This document shows, one piece after another, positions 1-8,223 of a stretch of DNA of 35,364 bases. The position numbers and the translations under genes were made by a program. The notes beneath the pieces were generated by a model. That model made no database searches. It was not told where the DNA came from and saw only the letters and a program-made list of their open reading frames with translations. The DNA comes from Phycisphaerae bacterium. GTDB lineage: Bacteria; Planctomycetota; Phycisphaerae; UBA1845. The first letter of the stretch is position 1. The number at the start of each line of letters is the position of its first letter. Where the stretch lies: the NCBI GenBank assembly GCA_016929015.1, contig JAFGJQ010000189.1, forward strand, positions 1-35,364, in the 5' to 3' direction.

Positions 1-1702
1 AGTCGGCGCTGGTGCCGGCGGCGATGTCCGCAAAGTCGGAGATGCCGTTCTCGTTGCAGTCCGCGCCGTAGCCGAAGTCAAACGTCATGAGGGCGCCGGC
101 GGCACTGACACCGGTTACGACCAGACCGGAGGCCGTACCATCCCACCAGTTGGTGTTCGGAGACGTGTCCGGCGTGCATTCGGTGAACGTCGGCGCCGCC
201 CACAGGTCCGTGGAATCGCCGTTGTTCACGTTGTGCTCCAGGTCCCAGTCCCCGTCCGCCTGCACGAGCGTTACTTCGTAGTGCGACTGGGGAGTCATCT
301 GCTGGTTGTCGTTGCTGCCCTGCGTGTCAATGTGCCAGATGGCCAGACCCTCATCGGGCAGCCCGCTGTCTCGTCCGGTCTTCCGCCGGTTCTCGATCAG
401 GTAATACTCGTTGTACTCTGTGGGGTGCGAGTATCGAAACATGACGTTGCCCGACGCCGGTACGGACAGGCCTGCCGGGGGCACGTCCAGCACGGTCACA
501 TCGGCCCAGCCGGCGACGTACTTCAGATACGCGCAGGGTTCCTGCGGGTTCGTGGCGGAGGACGGGCTGCACATGATGCAGAATCCCCCCACGCCGGCCG
601 AGTCATACCCATAGTCGTACAGGTCCGGCCAGCCCATCAGCATATGCCCGTTCTCGTGGCAGAACGTGCTCAGTTGCAGGCTGCTCCCCATGTCCGAGAT
701 CTGGTACCGCTCTGTATGGACGCCGTCGGCGCTGAAGTACAAGCTGGACGCGTGCGGCCAGAGCCCTTCCGACCAGTTGTTCACGCAGTTACCCGCGTAG
801 AAGCAGTTCAGGGCGTCCACCGCGCCGTTTCCATCCGCGTCATACTGACTGAAATCAAACCCCGCGTCGTTCAGGGCCGTGAGGGCTTCAAGAATCAACG
901 CGCGTGCCCGCCATCCATACGAAATGGACGGGTCGGTGTAATAGCTGCGCGGATGCGCGGCGGTGTAGTACGCCGACGGCACGTGGTTGGTGTAGTTCAG
1001 CAGCCCTTCCGACACATCGTAGAAATAGTCCCGGACGGATCCGTTGTTGCCGTACCCTGTGTAGCCCACCTGGTTGCAGTAGTCGGATACCTCCGACGGC
1101 GCGATTGTGCCCGGCACGTCGGGAAACTCCACGATCAGCGTGATCCCGGTCACATCGCCCGTGCTGGGCCCCCTTGACGCCCGCAGCCCGCCCATGGCGG
1201 TCCGGGCCTCCTGCGCAAACCGGTCCCGCGCCGCCCGTGCCTTCGCGTCCGCCGCGTCCGGCCGGATGCGCAGGTGCGGCGTCAACCCGAGCGCCGCGGC
1301 ACGCGCCTCCTGCGGCCGGATGCCGGTGGAAACCAGGTCATCGCCGTCGGCGGAGAGGCGTGCGTAGCAGAAGAAGAGAGTCTGCGGATCGCGAACCAGC
1401 GCATAGCCGTCCAGCGTCTCGGTTACGCCGTAGTATTCGTCTCCCCAGATGCGGACCGGGAGAAACGATCCATCGGGCTGCCAGACATGGCGTACCTCGC
1501 CGTGGACCGGTTCGCCCTGCGTTTGGACTGGACTCAGCAGCGTGACGGTGAGGGCCGCGAGAACGGCCAGCAGCGCGCGGCCGGACGCTGCGCGGAGAGC
1601 GGATCGGGCCGCAGATGCAGAGCGGTCCGGCCCCCTTGATCCACCTGAGGAGAGACGGCGAGAGGTCGGTTTTCCGGGAACAGGCCCAGAGCAGTGGTGC
1701 AT
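1..1702 (-). CDS. M6-type secreted metalloprotease (3' end outside window)
   Basis: Secreted zinc endopeptidase of the M6 (immune inhibitor A-like) type; 567 residues are visible and the C-terminus lies beyond the left edge. The zinc motif HENGH is at residues 349-353 and continues into GWPDLYD, the HExxHxxGxPDLYD-like signature of the family (here HENGHMLMGWPDLYD). A long basic N-terminus followed by a hydrophobic run at residues 43-56 looks like a signal peptide. A propeptide-like region (about 65-180) precedes the catalytic domain (about 185-500). The last visible residues, DCNENGISDFADIAAGTSAD, resemble the thrombospondin-3/EF-type calcium repeat common at planctomycete C-termini. The ATG at 1702 was chosen because GAAGGA stands 8 bases upstream; no alternative ATG lies in frame nearby. 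It is the last visible gene of the minus-strand locus. It may process exported proteins of the locus, but that is inference. Confidence 0.85.
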   Translation of the reverse strand, partial: MHHCSGPVPGKPTSRRLSSGGSRGPDRSASAARSALRAASGRALLAVLAALTVTLLSPVQTQGEPVHGEVRHVWQPDGSFLPVRIWGDEYYGVTETLDGYALVRDPQTLFFCYARLSADGDDLVSTGIRPQEARAAALGLTPHLRIRPDAADAKARAARDRFAQEARTAMGGLRASRGPSTGDVTGITLIVEFPDVPGTIAPSEVSDYCNQVGYTGYGNNGSVRDYFYDVSEGLLNYTNHVPSAYYTAAHPRSYYTDPSISYGWRARALILEALTALNDAGFDFSQYDADGNGAVDALNCFYAGNCVNNWSEGLWPHASSLYFSADGVHTERYQISDMGSSLQLSTFCHENGHMLMGWPDLYDYGYDSAGVGGFCIMCSPSSATNPQEPCAYLKYVAGWADVTVLDVPPAGLSVPASGNVMFRYSHPTEYNEYYLIENRRKTGRDSGLPDEGLAIWHIDTQGSNDNQQMTPQSHYEVTLVQADGDWDLEHNVNNGDSTDLWAAPTFTECTPDTSPNTNWWDGTASGLVVTGVSAAGALMTFDFGYGADCNENGISDFADIAAGTSAD

Positions 1703-2072
1703 TGTGTGTTTCCTTCCAGCGCAAGCCGGCCGATTCCACCCGGCCGGACCTTCTTCCGTCGTCGGGGCCGTGCGATGATGAACGTCCCCATCCGCGGTGT
1801 CTCAGGGACGTGGGCCGCAAGGCGTGCTGGGGCGACGAGTCCGCTGCGACGGAGCAGCCGGAACGGTCGCCTCCTTCCCCTTATGGGACCCACAGGCACC
1901 GCGGAACACCCTCCAGTCGTAGTGTAGTCGATCGGGGGTTCCACAGGCAACCGGCACCCCGCGTGCACGAGCGATTCCGAACGAGCAGACAGGAGCCAAT
2001 TGGCACCGATAACAAGGGCACGGAATAGGCGTTTCCCGAAACGCCTGGACCTCCCGCTCGCTGCGTATTCAA
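1703..2072. other. Intergenic region between protease and prepilin-like gene
   Basis: 370 bases with no supported gene. It must hold the leader of the M6 protease gene. Near its right end is the hairpin annotated at 2027-2046. The short overlapping reading frames here show no family signature and no consistent start signal. I see no clear sigma-70 type promoter. Confidence 0.6.
2027..2046 (-). terminator. Stem-loop after prepilin-like gene
   Basis: AGGCGTTT and AAACGCCT form a perfect 8-bp stem around the loop CCCG, 27 bases past the stop codon of the upstream minus-strand gene. There is no T-run on the minus strand after it, so it may be a factor-dependent end or a stabilising stem rather than a classic intrinsic terminator. 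Confidence 0.45.
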
Positions 2073-3182
2073 TCAGGGGGTGTCGAAGACGGGATAGGGC
2101 GAGACCCGCACACGCGGTGCGTACCGGGATGGCAGACGCTTGTTCAGTGCATTCGCATTGCCGTAGGCGATGGGGCGAACCGTTTCCCCGTGCGTGTCGG
2201 CGAACAGCACGTTTGTTCTTCCATTCGGGTGGCGGCGTGTGGGCATTCGCGAGGGGAACGTCTGCTGGAAATCACCAAGGTACGGACCGGGTGTGAACAG
2301 AGACTGCACGAGGTTCGCAAACTCGTCCCAGGACGGCATGGACTGGTATTGGTCTGCTGTTTCCGGACCGGTCTCGAAAACCAGCCCCACGTCCCCCGGA
2401 CGGGAGACCCGGTCCAGGTTCCCCCGAAGGCGACGTCCCCCGGCTCCGTAGCACGGGTCGGAGGGCGGATACACCGCCCCCCCGGTACACGTTTCCCAGC
2501 CGCCTGCGCCGCGCACCTGACGCCAGCAGGTCGGCAGACCGGTGTCCGAATCGCCTCCCGCGATGTCCTCGCTGATCCCGTAACTGAGCCGGCCCCAGTA
2601 GGCCATCCGGGATGTCGGTGTGGTGGGGTTGTCCGGATCCCCCGTGTCTTTCAGGCCGTTGTTGCTCCCGCCGTCGTTGCGCGGGTAGTAGGGCGTGGAG
2701 AGCTCCACCGGGTCCGACGGGCAGATTACGGCATCGAAGTCGCGGCTGATGAGCGATTCCTTCTGCTTCGCTTCGGCGAAGGTCACCGCGCGCACGCCCC
2801 AGTCCCAGTTGTTGCGATATCTCACGCCGGCCGCCTGGGCCAACGCCACCGGCCAGGACAGCAACTCGCGTTGGGCCCCGTAGGCGTACCGGCCGGCGTT
2901 CGCGTCCGCCTCGCGCAGCACGGATTCCGCGGTGGCGATCTGGATGCGATTCTCGTGATCTGCCGCAAACGTCACCGCCGCCTGTCCGGTCCCCCGCATG
3001 TGCGAAAGGCATTTGACCAGCTTGCCCTGGTCGCGGGCCCGGCGCAGCGATGGCAGCAGAATCGACAGGAGCAGGGCGATGATGGACACCACGACCAGCA
3101 ACTCGATGAGCGTGAATCCGCCCGATCGCCGTGTCTCTGCCGCGGCTGCTTTGGACAAGGTTGCCTGCGCGCCGATTGGCAT
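2073..3182 (-). CDS. Prepilin-like (type II pseudopilin) protein, paralogue A
   Basis: A 369-residue protein with a type IV prepilin N-terminus: a positive leader ending in GG, then FTLIELLVVVSIIALLLSIL. Cleavage is expected between G22 and F23, leaving the conserved Glu at mature position 5. The remainder is a soluble domain ending in RRHPNGRTNVLFADTHG, a variant of the H-x9-DG tail seen in planctomycete proteins of this kind (here ten residues lie between H and D). It is clearly paralogous to the gene at 10743-11831: both share AYGAQRELLSWP, YRNNWDWGVRA and a C-terminal PSRY(A/S)PRVRVSPY. The ATG at 3182 begins 44 bases after the GH1 stop, so the two genes are probably co-transcribed. An in-frame GTG 15 bases upstream of this ATG is a possible alternative start. 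The exact function (surface or secretion pseudopilin, or substrate-binding surface protein) cannot be read from the sequence. Confidence 0.85.
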   Translation of the reverse strand: MPIGAQATLSKAAAAETRRSGGFTLIELLVVVSIIALLLSILLPSLRRARDQGKLVKCLSHMRGTGQAAVTFAADHENRIQIATAESVLREADANAGRYAYGAQRELLSWPVALAQAAGVRYRNNWDWGVRAVTFAEAKQKESLISRDFDAVICPSDPVELSTPYYPRNDGGSNNGLKDTGDPDNPTTPTSRMAYWGRLSYGISEDIAGGDSDTGLPTCWRQVRGAGGWETCTGGAVYPPSDPCYGAGGRRLRGNLDRVSRPGDVGLVFETGPETADQYQSMPSWDEFANLVQSLFTPGPYLGDFQQTFPSRMPTRRHPNGRTNVLFADTHGETVRPIAYGNANALNKRLPSRYAPRVRVSPYPVFDTP

Positions 3183-3226
3183 GGGTCGGTGTTCCACGCG
3201 GCGGTCCTGGAAGGCCGGACACCCGC

Positions 3227-4627
3227 TCAGACGGCCAGGGCCGCCGGGGCCGGGCGCGGGTCGAACAGCGCATCGCCGCCGCCGGCGATGACATGGCGGT
3301 ACCAGAAGGCCGAGTCCTTCAGGGTGCGAGTTTGTGTGGCGAAATCCACGTGTACCAGGCCGAACCGCTCTCGGTACCCTTCGGCCCATTCGAAGTTGTC
3401 CAGGATCGACCAGTAGAAGTAGCCGCGGACATCGACTCCGTCCCGCAGCGCCTCTCCCAGCTTTCTCAAATAGCGGGCCATGTAGTCGATTCGCTGCGGA
3501 TCGTGGACTTTGCCGTCCAGTGCCACCCAGTCCGTGTTGGACATGCCGTTTTCCGCAACATGGATGGGCAGCCCGTATCGTTCGTAGAAGAGACGCGGAC
3601 CCCAGTACAACGCCTCGGGCACCAGCGTCCAGCGGAACGTGCTCATTGCTCCGCCGGGCAGCGATGGCACGCACTCCGGCCCCTGGGCGCCCATGCGGAC
3701 CACTTGGGCGCTGTACGTGTTGTGTCCGAAGAAATCCAGGGGCTGGTGGATGGTTTCCAGATCACCCGGCTGGACATCCGGCGAGTCCGCCCCGAACCGC
3801 CGAATCCCGTCGATCGGGTACCGACCCAGCAACGGCGGATCCATCCACCATGTGTTGTTGAACAGGCTGTCGTCGTGGACGCTGAACATCATCTGCCGGG
3901 CGGCTTGCACGTCCGCCGGTCCGTTTGTGGCGGGGACAAACACTGTGCCGACGGGCGCGAATCCGATCTCGCACGGCCCTTCCGAGGCCGCTCTCAGGGC
4001 CTGAACGGACTTGCCGTGTGCCAGCAACACGTGGTGGCCCATCTGGAGCACGTGCTTGCGGGGCAGCTTTTTGCCCGGCGCGTGAACGCCGGTCTGATAT
4101 CCGTGGGACAGGAACACCTGTGGCTCGTTGATGGTGAACCAGTGCGTCACGCGATCGGCCAGCCGGCGCGCCACGACCGTCGTGTATTCTGCGAACCAGT
4201 CCGCGCTGGCCCGGTCCAGCCAGCCGCCGCGTTCCTCCAGTGCCTGGGGCAGGTCCCAGTGAAACAGCGTTACGTAGGGGACGATACCTGCGTCCAGCAG
4301 CGCGTCGATCAGCCGATCGTAGAAGTCTAGTCCGCGCAGATTGACCTCGCCCACGCCGTTAGGGAGCACCCGCGGCCACGCGATCGACAGGCGATAGGCC
4401 CGCAAGCCGATCTGCCGCATCAGCGCTACGTCCGCCGCGTACCGCCGGTAGTGGTCACAGGCCGTATCGCCCGCGTGCCCGCCCCACACCGCGCCCGGAC
4501 GGCGGCAGAACACATCCCACACCGAGGGCCCGCGGCCCTCCGCGTCCACGGCTCCTTCAATCTGATAGGCCGACGTCGCCGCTCCCCAGGCGAAGTCCTC
4601 GGGAAAGGTCACGATGCACTCCTTCAC
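3227..4627 (-). CDS. GH1 beta-glucosidase
   Basis: A 466-residue glycoside hydrolase family 1 enzyme, full length for the family. The N-terminal signature FPEDFAWGAATSAYQIEGA is present. The acid/base Glu is E168 in TINEP and the nucleophile is E359 in VAENG. YFYWSILDNFEWAEGY and RFGLVHVDF near the C-terminus match the family's aglycone and glycone pocket motifs. There is no signal peptide, so it should act in the cytoplasm on imported beta-linked oligosaccharides, releasing terminal glucose by the retaining mechanism. The ATG at 4627 is followed by the usual short lead before FPEDFAWG. It lies 161 bases after the large repeat protein, separated by a strong hairpin, and is followed by prepilin-like paralogue A. 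The exact substrate (cellobiose, laminaribiose or other) is not decided by sequence alone. Confidence 0.95.
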   Translation of the reverse strand: MKECIVTFPEDFAWGAATSAYQIEGAVDAEGRGPSVWDVFCRRPGAVWGGHAGDTACDHYRRYAADVALMRQIGLRAYRLSIAWPRVLPNGVGEVNLRGLDFYDRLIDALLDAGIVPYVTLFHWDLPQALEERGGWLDRASADWFAEYTTVVARRLADRVTHWFTINEPQVFLSHGYQTGVHAPGKKLPRKHVLQMGHHVLLAHGKSVQALRAASEGPCEIGFAPVGTVFVPATNGPADVQAARQMMFSVHDDSLFNNTWWMDPPLLGRYPIDGIRRFGADSPDVQPGDLETIHQPLDFFGHNTYSAQVVRMGAQGPECVPSLPGGAMSTFRWTLVPEALYWGPRLFYERYGLPIHVAENGMSNTDWVALDGKVHDPQRIDYMARYLRKLGEALRDGVDVRGYFYWSILDNFEWAEGYRERFGLVHVDFATQTRTLKDSAFWYRHVIAGGGDALFDPRPAPAALAV

Positions 4628-4693
4628 GCTCGACCGCGAGTTCGCGGCCTTGTCTCACGGCTCCCTCTCATCCAAACACGGCCCGACGTTCGC

Positions 4694-4761
4694 CGGCTTT
4701 CCATGACGCCCCTTCGGCGGCGAGACACGAGGGTCCGGCCGCCGAAGGGGTCGGAAAGCCG
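4694..4761 (-). terminator. Two-tier stem-loop between repeat protein and GH1 genes
   Basis: Outer arms CGGCTTTCC (4694-4702) and GGAAAGCCG (4753-4761) and inner arms CCCCTTCGGCGGC (4709-4721) and GCCGCCGAAGGGG (4738-4750) pair perfectly. They form a long interrupted hairpin starting 28 bases after the stop of the repeat-protein gene and ending 67 bases before the GH1 start. No T-run follows. It could end transcription, attenuate it, or protect the 3' end of the upstream message. Confidence 0.5.
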
Positions 4762-4788
4762 TAACCGGCGATCCACATGCGATCGCCG

Positions 4789-7700
4789 TCACGGGCCCGT
4801 GAGGAAGCGGCTGAGGATCACGTAGTCATCCGCGTCCACGTCGCCGTCGGCGTCGATGTCCACGCACTCACACCCCGGGGCGACACCCGCTCCGAAGCAC
4901 GTTTGCATGATGGCAAACTCCGCGAGGTCCACGTCGGCGTCCGCGTCGCACGAGACGGCCACCGGCGTGAACAGCACGTTGTCCACGGTCAACGTGCCGG
5001 CCGTTCCCCAGGTTTCCACGCCGTCCATCATGGTGACGGTGACCGTATAGGAGTCTACGTTTTCGATGCGGCCGGCAATCGGGCTGACCACGGTTTCAAA
5101 ACCCTCATCCAGCACAATCGTGGTGCCGCCGACGGTGAGCGACACGTTGTCGAACGTGATGCTCGCCCCGTCCGGCCAGGTCTGCCCGGCGTCGTACCCG
5201 GATAGGATGATGACCACGTTGTGCGTGGCCGCGTTCGGGTCAAACACGTAGTCACTGCCCGTGCCGGAGTCACCGGTCCCGCCTTCCACCGCCGTGGAGA
5301 GGGGCCCGCCGATGGACTGCCATAAGCCGTCGGCCACAAGGTCAAAAGCGAGGAAGTCGACGTTCGGGTCTTCGATCCGCAGCGTCATGGTACTGAGGGT
5401 CAGCCCCTCACCTTTGATGTCCGCTGTCATGGACACCTGGCTCAGGTCGCTCAGATCGACGTCCAGACCCGACCACGTCACGCCCGCCCACCAGCCGCCA
5501 CACGTGCCGTACTGCAATCCGGTGACGATGAGCTGGCCGCCGCCGCCACCCCCGACGCCGCAGTTCTTGCATCCCTGGGCGGTAACGGTTTGCATGGTCG
5601 GTGGGTCGCCGCACGACCAGGTCCCGGCGAAGCATTCCTCCCCTTCGATCCCTGCGTCCCAGGGAAGGCCTCCGATGGTTGAGCTTCCGTTGGCTGCCCA
5701 GAACTCCCCGCCTTCCTTCGGGAACGTGGATTCGCCCGTCGACAGCAGGCCGCCCACTGACTGGAAGGCGCCGTTCGCGGTCGTCGGGAACGAGATGGTC
5801 CCCACCTGCTCCATCTGCGGTGCACCCGCGGTCAGGAACAGGTTGTCCACGTACAGGGTGCCGCCCCAGTTCCAGCCGCCCGCCGCCTCAAACGCGACGG
5901 CCACCGTGTAGCTTGTGCCATCCGTGTTGAACGTTCCGTCGCCGCCGTCCAGCGAGCCGTTGGTATCCGCGTCGATCAAAGCGCCGCCCAGCGACTGCCA
6001 AGTGCCATCGGCGACCGCCTCAAACGCCAGATAGTCTCCCTGTGCGTCCTCGATCCGCAGTTGGTACAGGCCGGGTGCCTGACCGGACCCGTCGTATGTG
6101 CCACGAATGTCCGCGGTCAACACGACTTGGGAGAGGTCGGTGGAGGCGAGCGTCTGGTCGGGCCAGGCCAGCACGGCGTACCAGCCCGAGTTCAGACTGT
6201 AGCTGATCTCATCTACCGCGATCATGCCGGCCCCGCCGCCGCCCAGCCCGCCGGTGGTCGTGCCCTGGACGGTCACGCCGCCGAAAACCGTCGCGCCGCC
6301 CCAGGTTCCCGCAAACGCGCGCTCGCCTTCGATGCCGTTATCCCAGTTGGCCGATTCGCCCTGGGTGCCGCCGGGAGCCAGAATCTGGCCGCCGCCCGTG
6401 CCGGTCACCGTCTCGAAACTCTCGTCGATGCCGCCGCCGGGCACGATGCGGAACGCCTCCATGCGAACGTCGTAGAGGCCGCCCGGCACGCTGCCTTTCA
6501 CATCTGCGGTGAGCATCAACCGTGCCGGATCGATAATGGCGTATGCCGGCAGGTTGTCCCAGAACGTGCCCGCGTACCACGAACTGCCCGCCGGGTCCTC
6601 ATTGGTCAGCCGCAGGTTGTCCACTTCGAGCGTTCCGCCGGTTCCCCAGGTGGGCGCCACGTCGTTGTCAAACGCGACCACCGCGCGGAAGCTCGCGGCG
6701 TCCGCGTCAAAGACGCCGGAGGCCGCCTGGCCGTTCGCATCCTCTTCCACCGCCGAGGACAGCGCGCCGCCGATCGTCGTCCACGTGCCGCTCGCCACCG
6801 CCGGAGAGTGGAACGCCAGCCGATCGCCGTCCGCGTCTTCCAGCCGAAGCTGATAGTGCCCGAACTGCTCGCCGGCGCCCGTGTTCACCAAGCCTCGCAC
6901 GTCGGCCAGCAGGCTGAACTGGCTCAGATCGATGGCCGGCGGACCGGCCACCACCGTGAAAGCGACGTCTTCCACCAGCCCCGCGCCGCTCTCATACTCG
7001 CCGACGCGTGGCTGAACAAACGTGAACACCGCCCGGGCTTTTGTCGTGCCGGCCGGAGCCGTGCATTGCACCGGGGTCAGGTCAATCCATTGGTCGGTCG
7101 GAGACGTGCTGTCCAAAATGACGGCCCCGTTCGTCCCAATCAGGGTGTTCGTCGCATCATAAAACTCGATGCCCATCTTCACGAAATTCTGAGTGCCCAC
7201 GAGGCTGTCCACGGAGGCGTGCTGAGCAAAGGCATCCAGCTCCCAGGTCTGCCCCGGCTGCGCCACAAGGTCCTGATATACGCCGGACGTGTTGTACGCG
7301 CCTGTGAACTGCCCGAACATCTTGAGCACGCGCGTGCCCGAGAGCGGCGTCACCGGAATGTTCGTCGCCAGCTCTGCCAGTACGTTCCATCCGGCGCCCC
7401 ATTCGGACCAACCCGCAAGCTCCGGCGTGTCGTCAAAGCCGGGGTTCGCCAGACGGACCTCACCGGGCAGTCCCGGCACGTCCCACTGCAGCCCGGCATA
7501 CCAGCCGCCGGCTCCCACGGTCACGTTGTCCACGATAATCTGACCTGCCGGAGCGGGGTTTCCCGTGCCCAATGTGGCCTGGGCCGATGCGCCACCCACG
7601 AGAATGGCGCCGCCGAACGTGCCTGCGAACGCGCCCTCGCCCGACAGTCCGTCGTCCCAGTTCGTCGTGTAGTGAAAGGTGTCCGGCTGGCCGTTGGGGG

Positions 7701-8067
7701 CGAGAAAGATGCCGCCTCCCGTGCCGGTGGCGGCGCCGAATCGCTCATCCAGCAGGTTGAAGTTCACGCCTGACACGCTGATCACGCCGGCACCGGTGCC
7801 TCCCACGCCGGCCGTCGGCCCGCCCTGGGCCGAGATGAGAGCGTGAGCGTTGCCCGCGGTGCCGCCGAACGCCGTTTCGCCGAAAATGCCGTCATCCCAG
7901 TCCGGCAGCAGGCTAAACCCGGCGCCGTCCAGAACCGTGCCGCCGCCCGTTCCCGTGACGGAGTCGAAGCTCTCATCGACTCGTTGCCCGAACGCCGCAC
8001 CGGGGCCCGTCAGGGCCAGTGCGAGCATGAGTACCACCATCTTTGTTCCGCGCGATTGCCAGGACAT
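4789..8067 (-). CDS. Large secreted repeat protein with carbohydrate-binding-like module and dockerin-like end
   Basis: A 1092-residue exported protein. Residues 1-28 form a signal peptide. A jelly-roll module at about 204-373 starts LANPGFDD and is homologous to the N-terminal module of the neighbouring GH16 enzyme. A short motif WD(D/N/A)G(I/L)xGExxFxGT occurs four times (near residues 56, 136, 575 and 802), each followed by a Gly-rich stretch. A beta-rich unit with the pattern DLSQ..L.ADxxG...LRxED...DxLAF...GxWxxxGG occurs three times (about 379-488, 643-746, 873-978). Residues 1038-1092 hold two EF-type calcium loops (DADADVDLAEF and DADGDVDADDY) resembling a type I dockerin. No catalytic signature is seen. 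The start has AAGGGAG 9 bases upstream. It probably binds glycan outside the cell, partnered with GH16. Confidence 0.85.
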   Translation of the reverse strand: MSWQSRGTKMVVLMLALALTGPGAAFGQRVDESFDSVTGTGGGTVLDGAGFSLLPDWDDGIFGETAFGGTAGNAHALISAQGGPTAGVGGTGAGVISVSGVNFNLLDERFGAATGTGGGIFLAPNGQPDTFHYTTNWDDGLSGEGAFAGTFGGAILVGGASAQATLGTGNPAPAGQIIVDNVTVGAGGWYAGLQWDVPGLPGEVRLANPGFDDTPELAGWSEWGAGWNVLAELATNIPVTPLSGTRVLKMFGQFTGAYNTSGVYQDLVAQPGQTWELDAFAQHASVDSLVGTQNFVKMGIEFYDATNTLIGTNGAVILDSTSPTDQWIDLTPVQCTAPAGTTKARAVFTFVQPRVGEYESGAGLVEDVAFTVVAGPPAIDLSQFSLLADVRGLVNTGAGEQFGHYQLRLEDADGDRLAFHSPAVASGTWTTIGGALSSAVEEDANGQAASGVFDADAASFRAVVAFDNDVAPTWGTGGTLEVDNLRLTNEDPAGSSWYAGTFWDNLPAYAIIDPARLMLTADVKGSVPGGLYDVRMEAFRIVPGGGIDESFETVTGTGGGQILAPGGTQGESANWDNGIEGERAFAGTWGGATVFGGVTVQGTTTGGLGGGGAGMIAVDEISYSLNSGWYAVLAWPDQTLASTDLSQVVLTADIRGTYDGSGQAPGLYQLRIEDAQGDYLAFEAVADGTWQSLGGALIDADTNGSLDGGDGTFNTDGTSYTVAVAFEAAGGWNWGGTLYVDNLFLTAGAPQMEQVGTISFPTTANGAFQSVGGLLSTGESTFPKEGGEFWAANGSSTIGGLPWDAGIEGEECFAGTWSCGDPPTMQTVTAQGCKNCGVGGGGGGQLIVTGLQYGTCGGWWAGVTWSGLDVDLSDLSQVSMTADIKGEGLTLSTMTLRIEDPNVDFLAFDLVADGLWQSIGGPLSTAVEGGTGDSGTGSDYVFDPNAATHNVVIILSGYDAGQTWPDGASITFDNVSLTVGGTTIVLDEGFETVVSPIAGRIENVDSYTVTVTMMDGVETWGTAGTLTVDNVLFTPVAVSCDADADVDLAEFAIMQTCFGAGVAPGCECVDIDADGDVDADDYVILSRFLTGP

Positions 8068-8223
8068 ACCTTAGGCTCCCTTCGAAACGCCTCCATTGGG
8101 GAAGGCGGACGCCGCGGACCCGACATGGATTCCGCGTGCAACTCTCTTGGCGGCCGCGGCCTGCTTCCGGACACCTGCGACGAGCCGCGGCAACCGTCGC
8201 CGTCCTTCCCTGCTCCTGCACTC

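Noticed and set aside
6061-7773. 570-codon plus-strand frame opposite the large repeat protein
   Set aside because: Shadow of the minus-strand gene, which has a signal peptide, repeats and a dockerin-like end.
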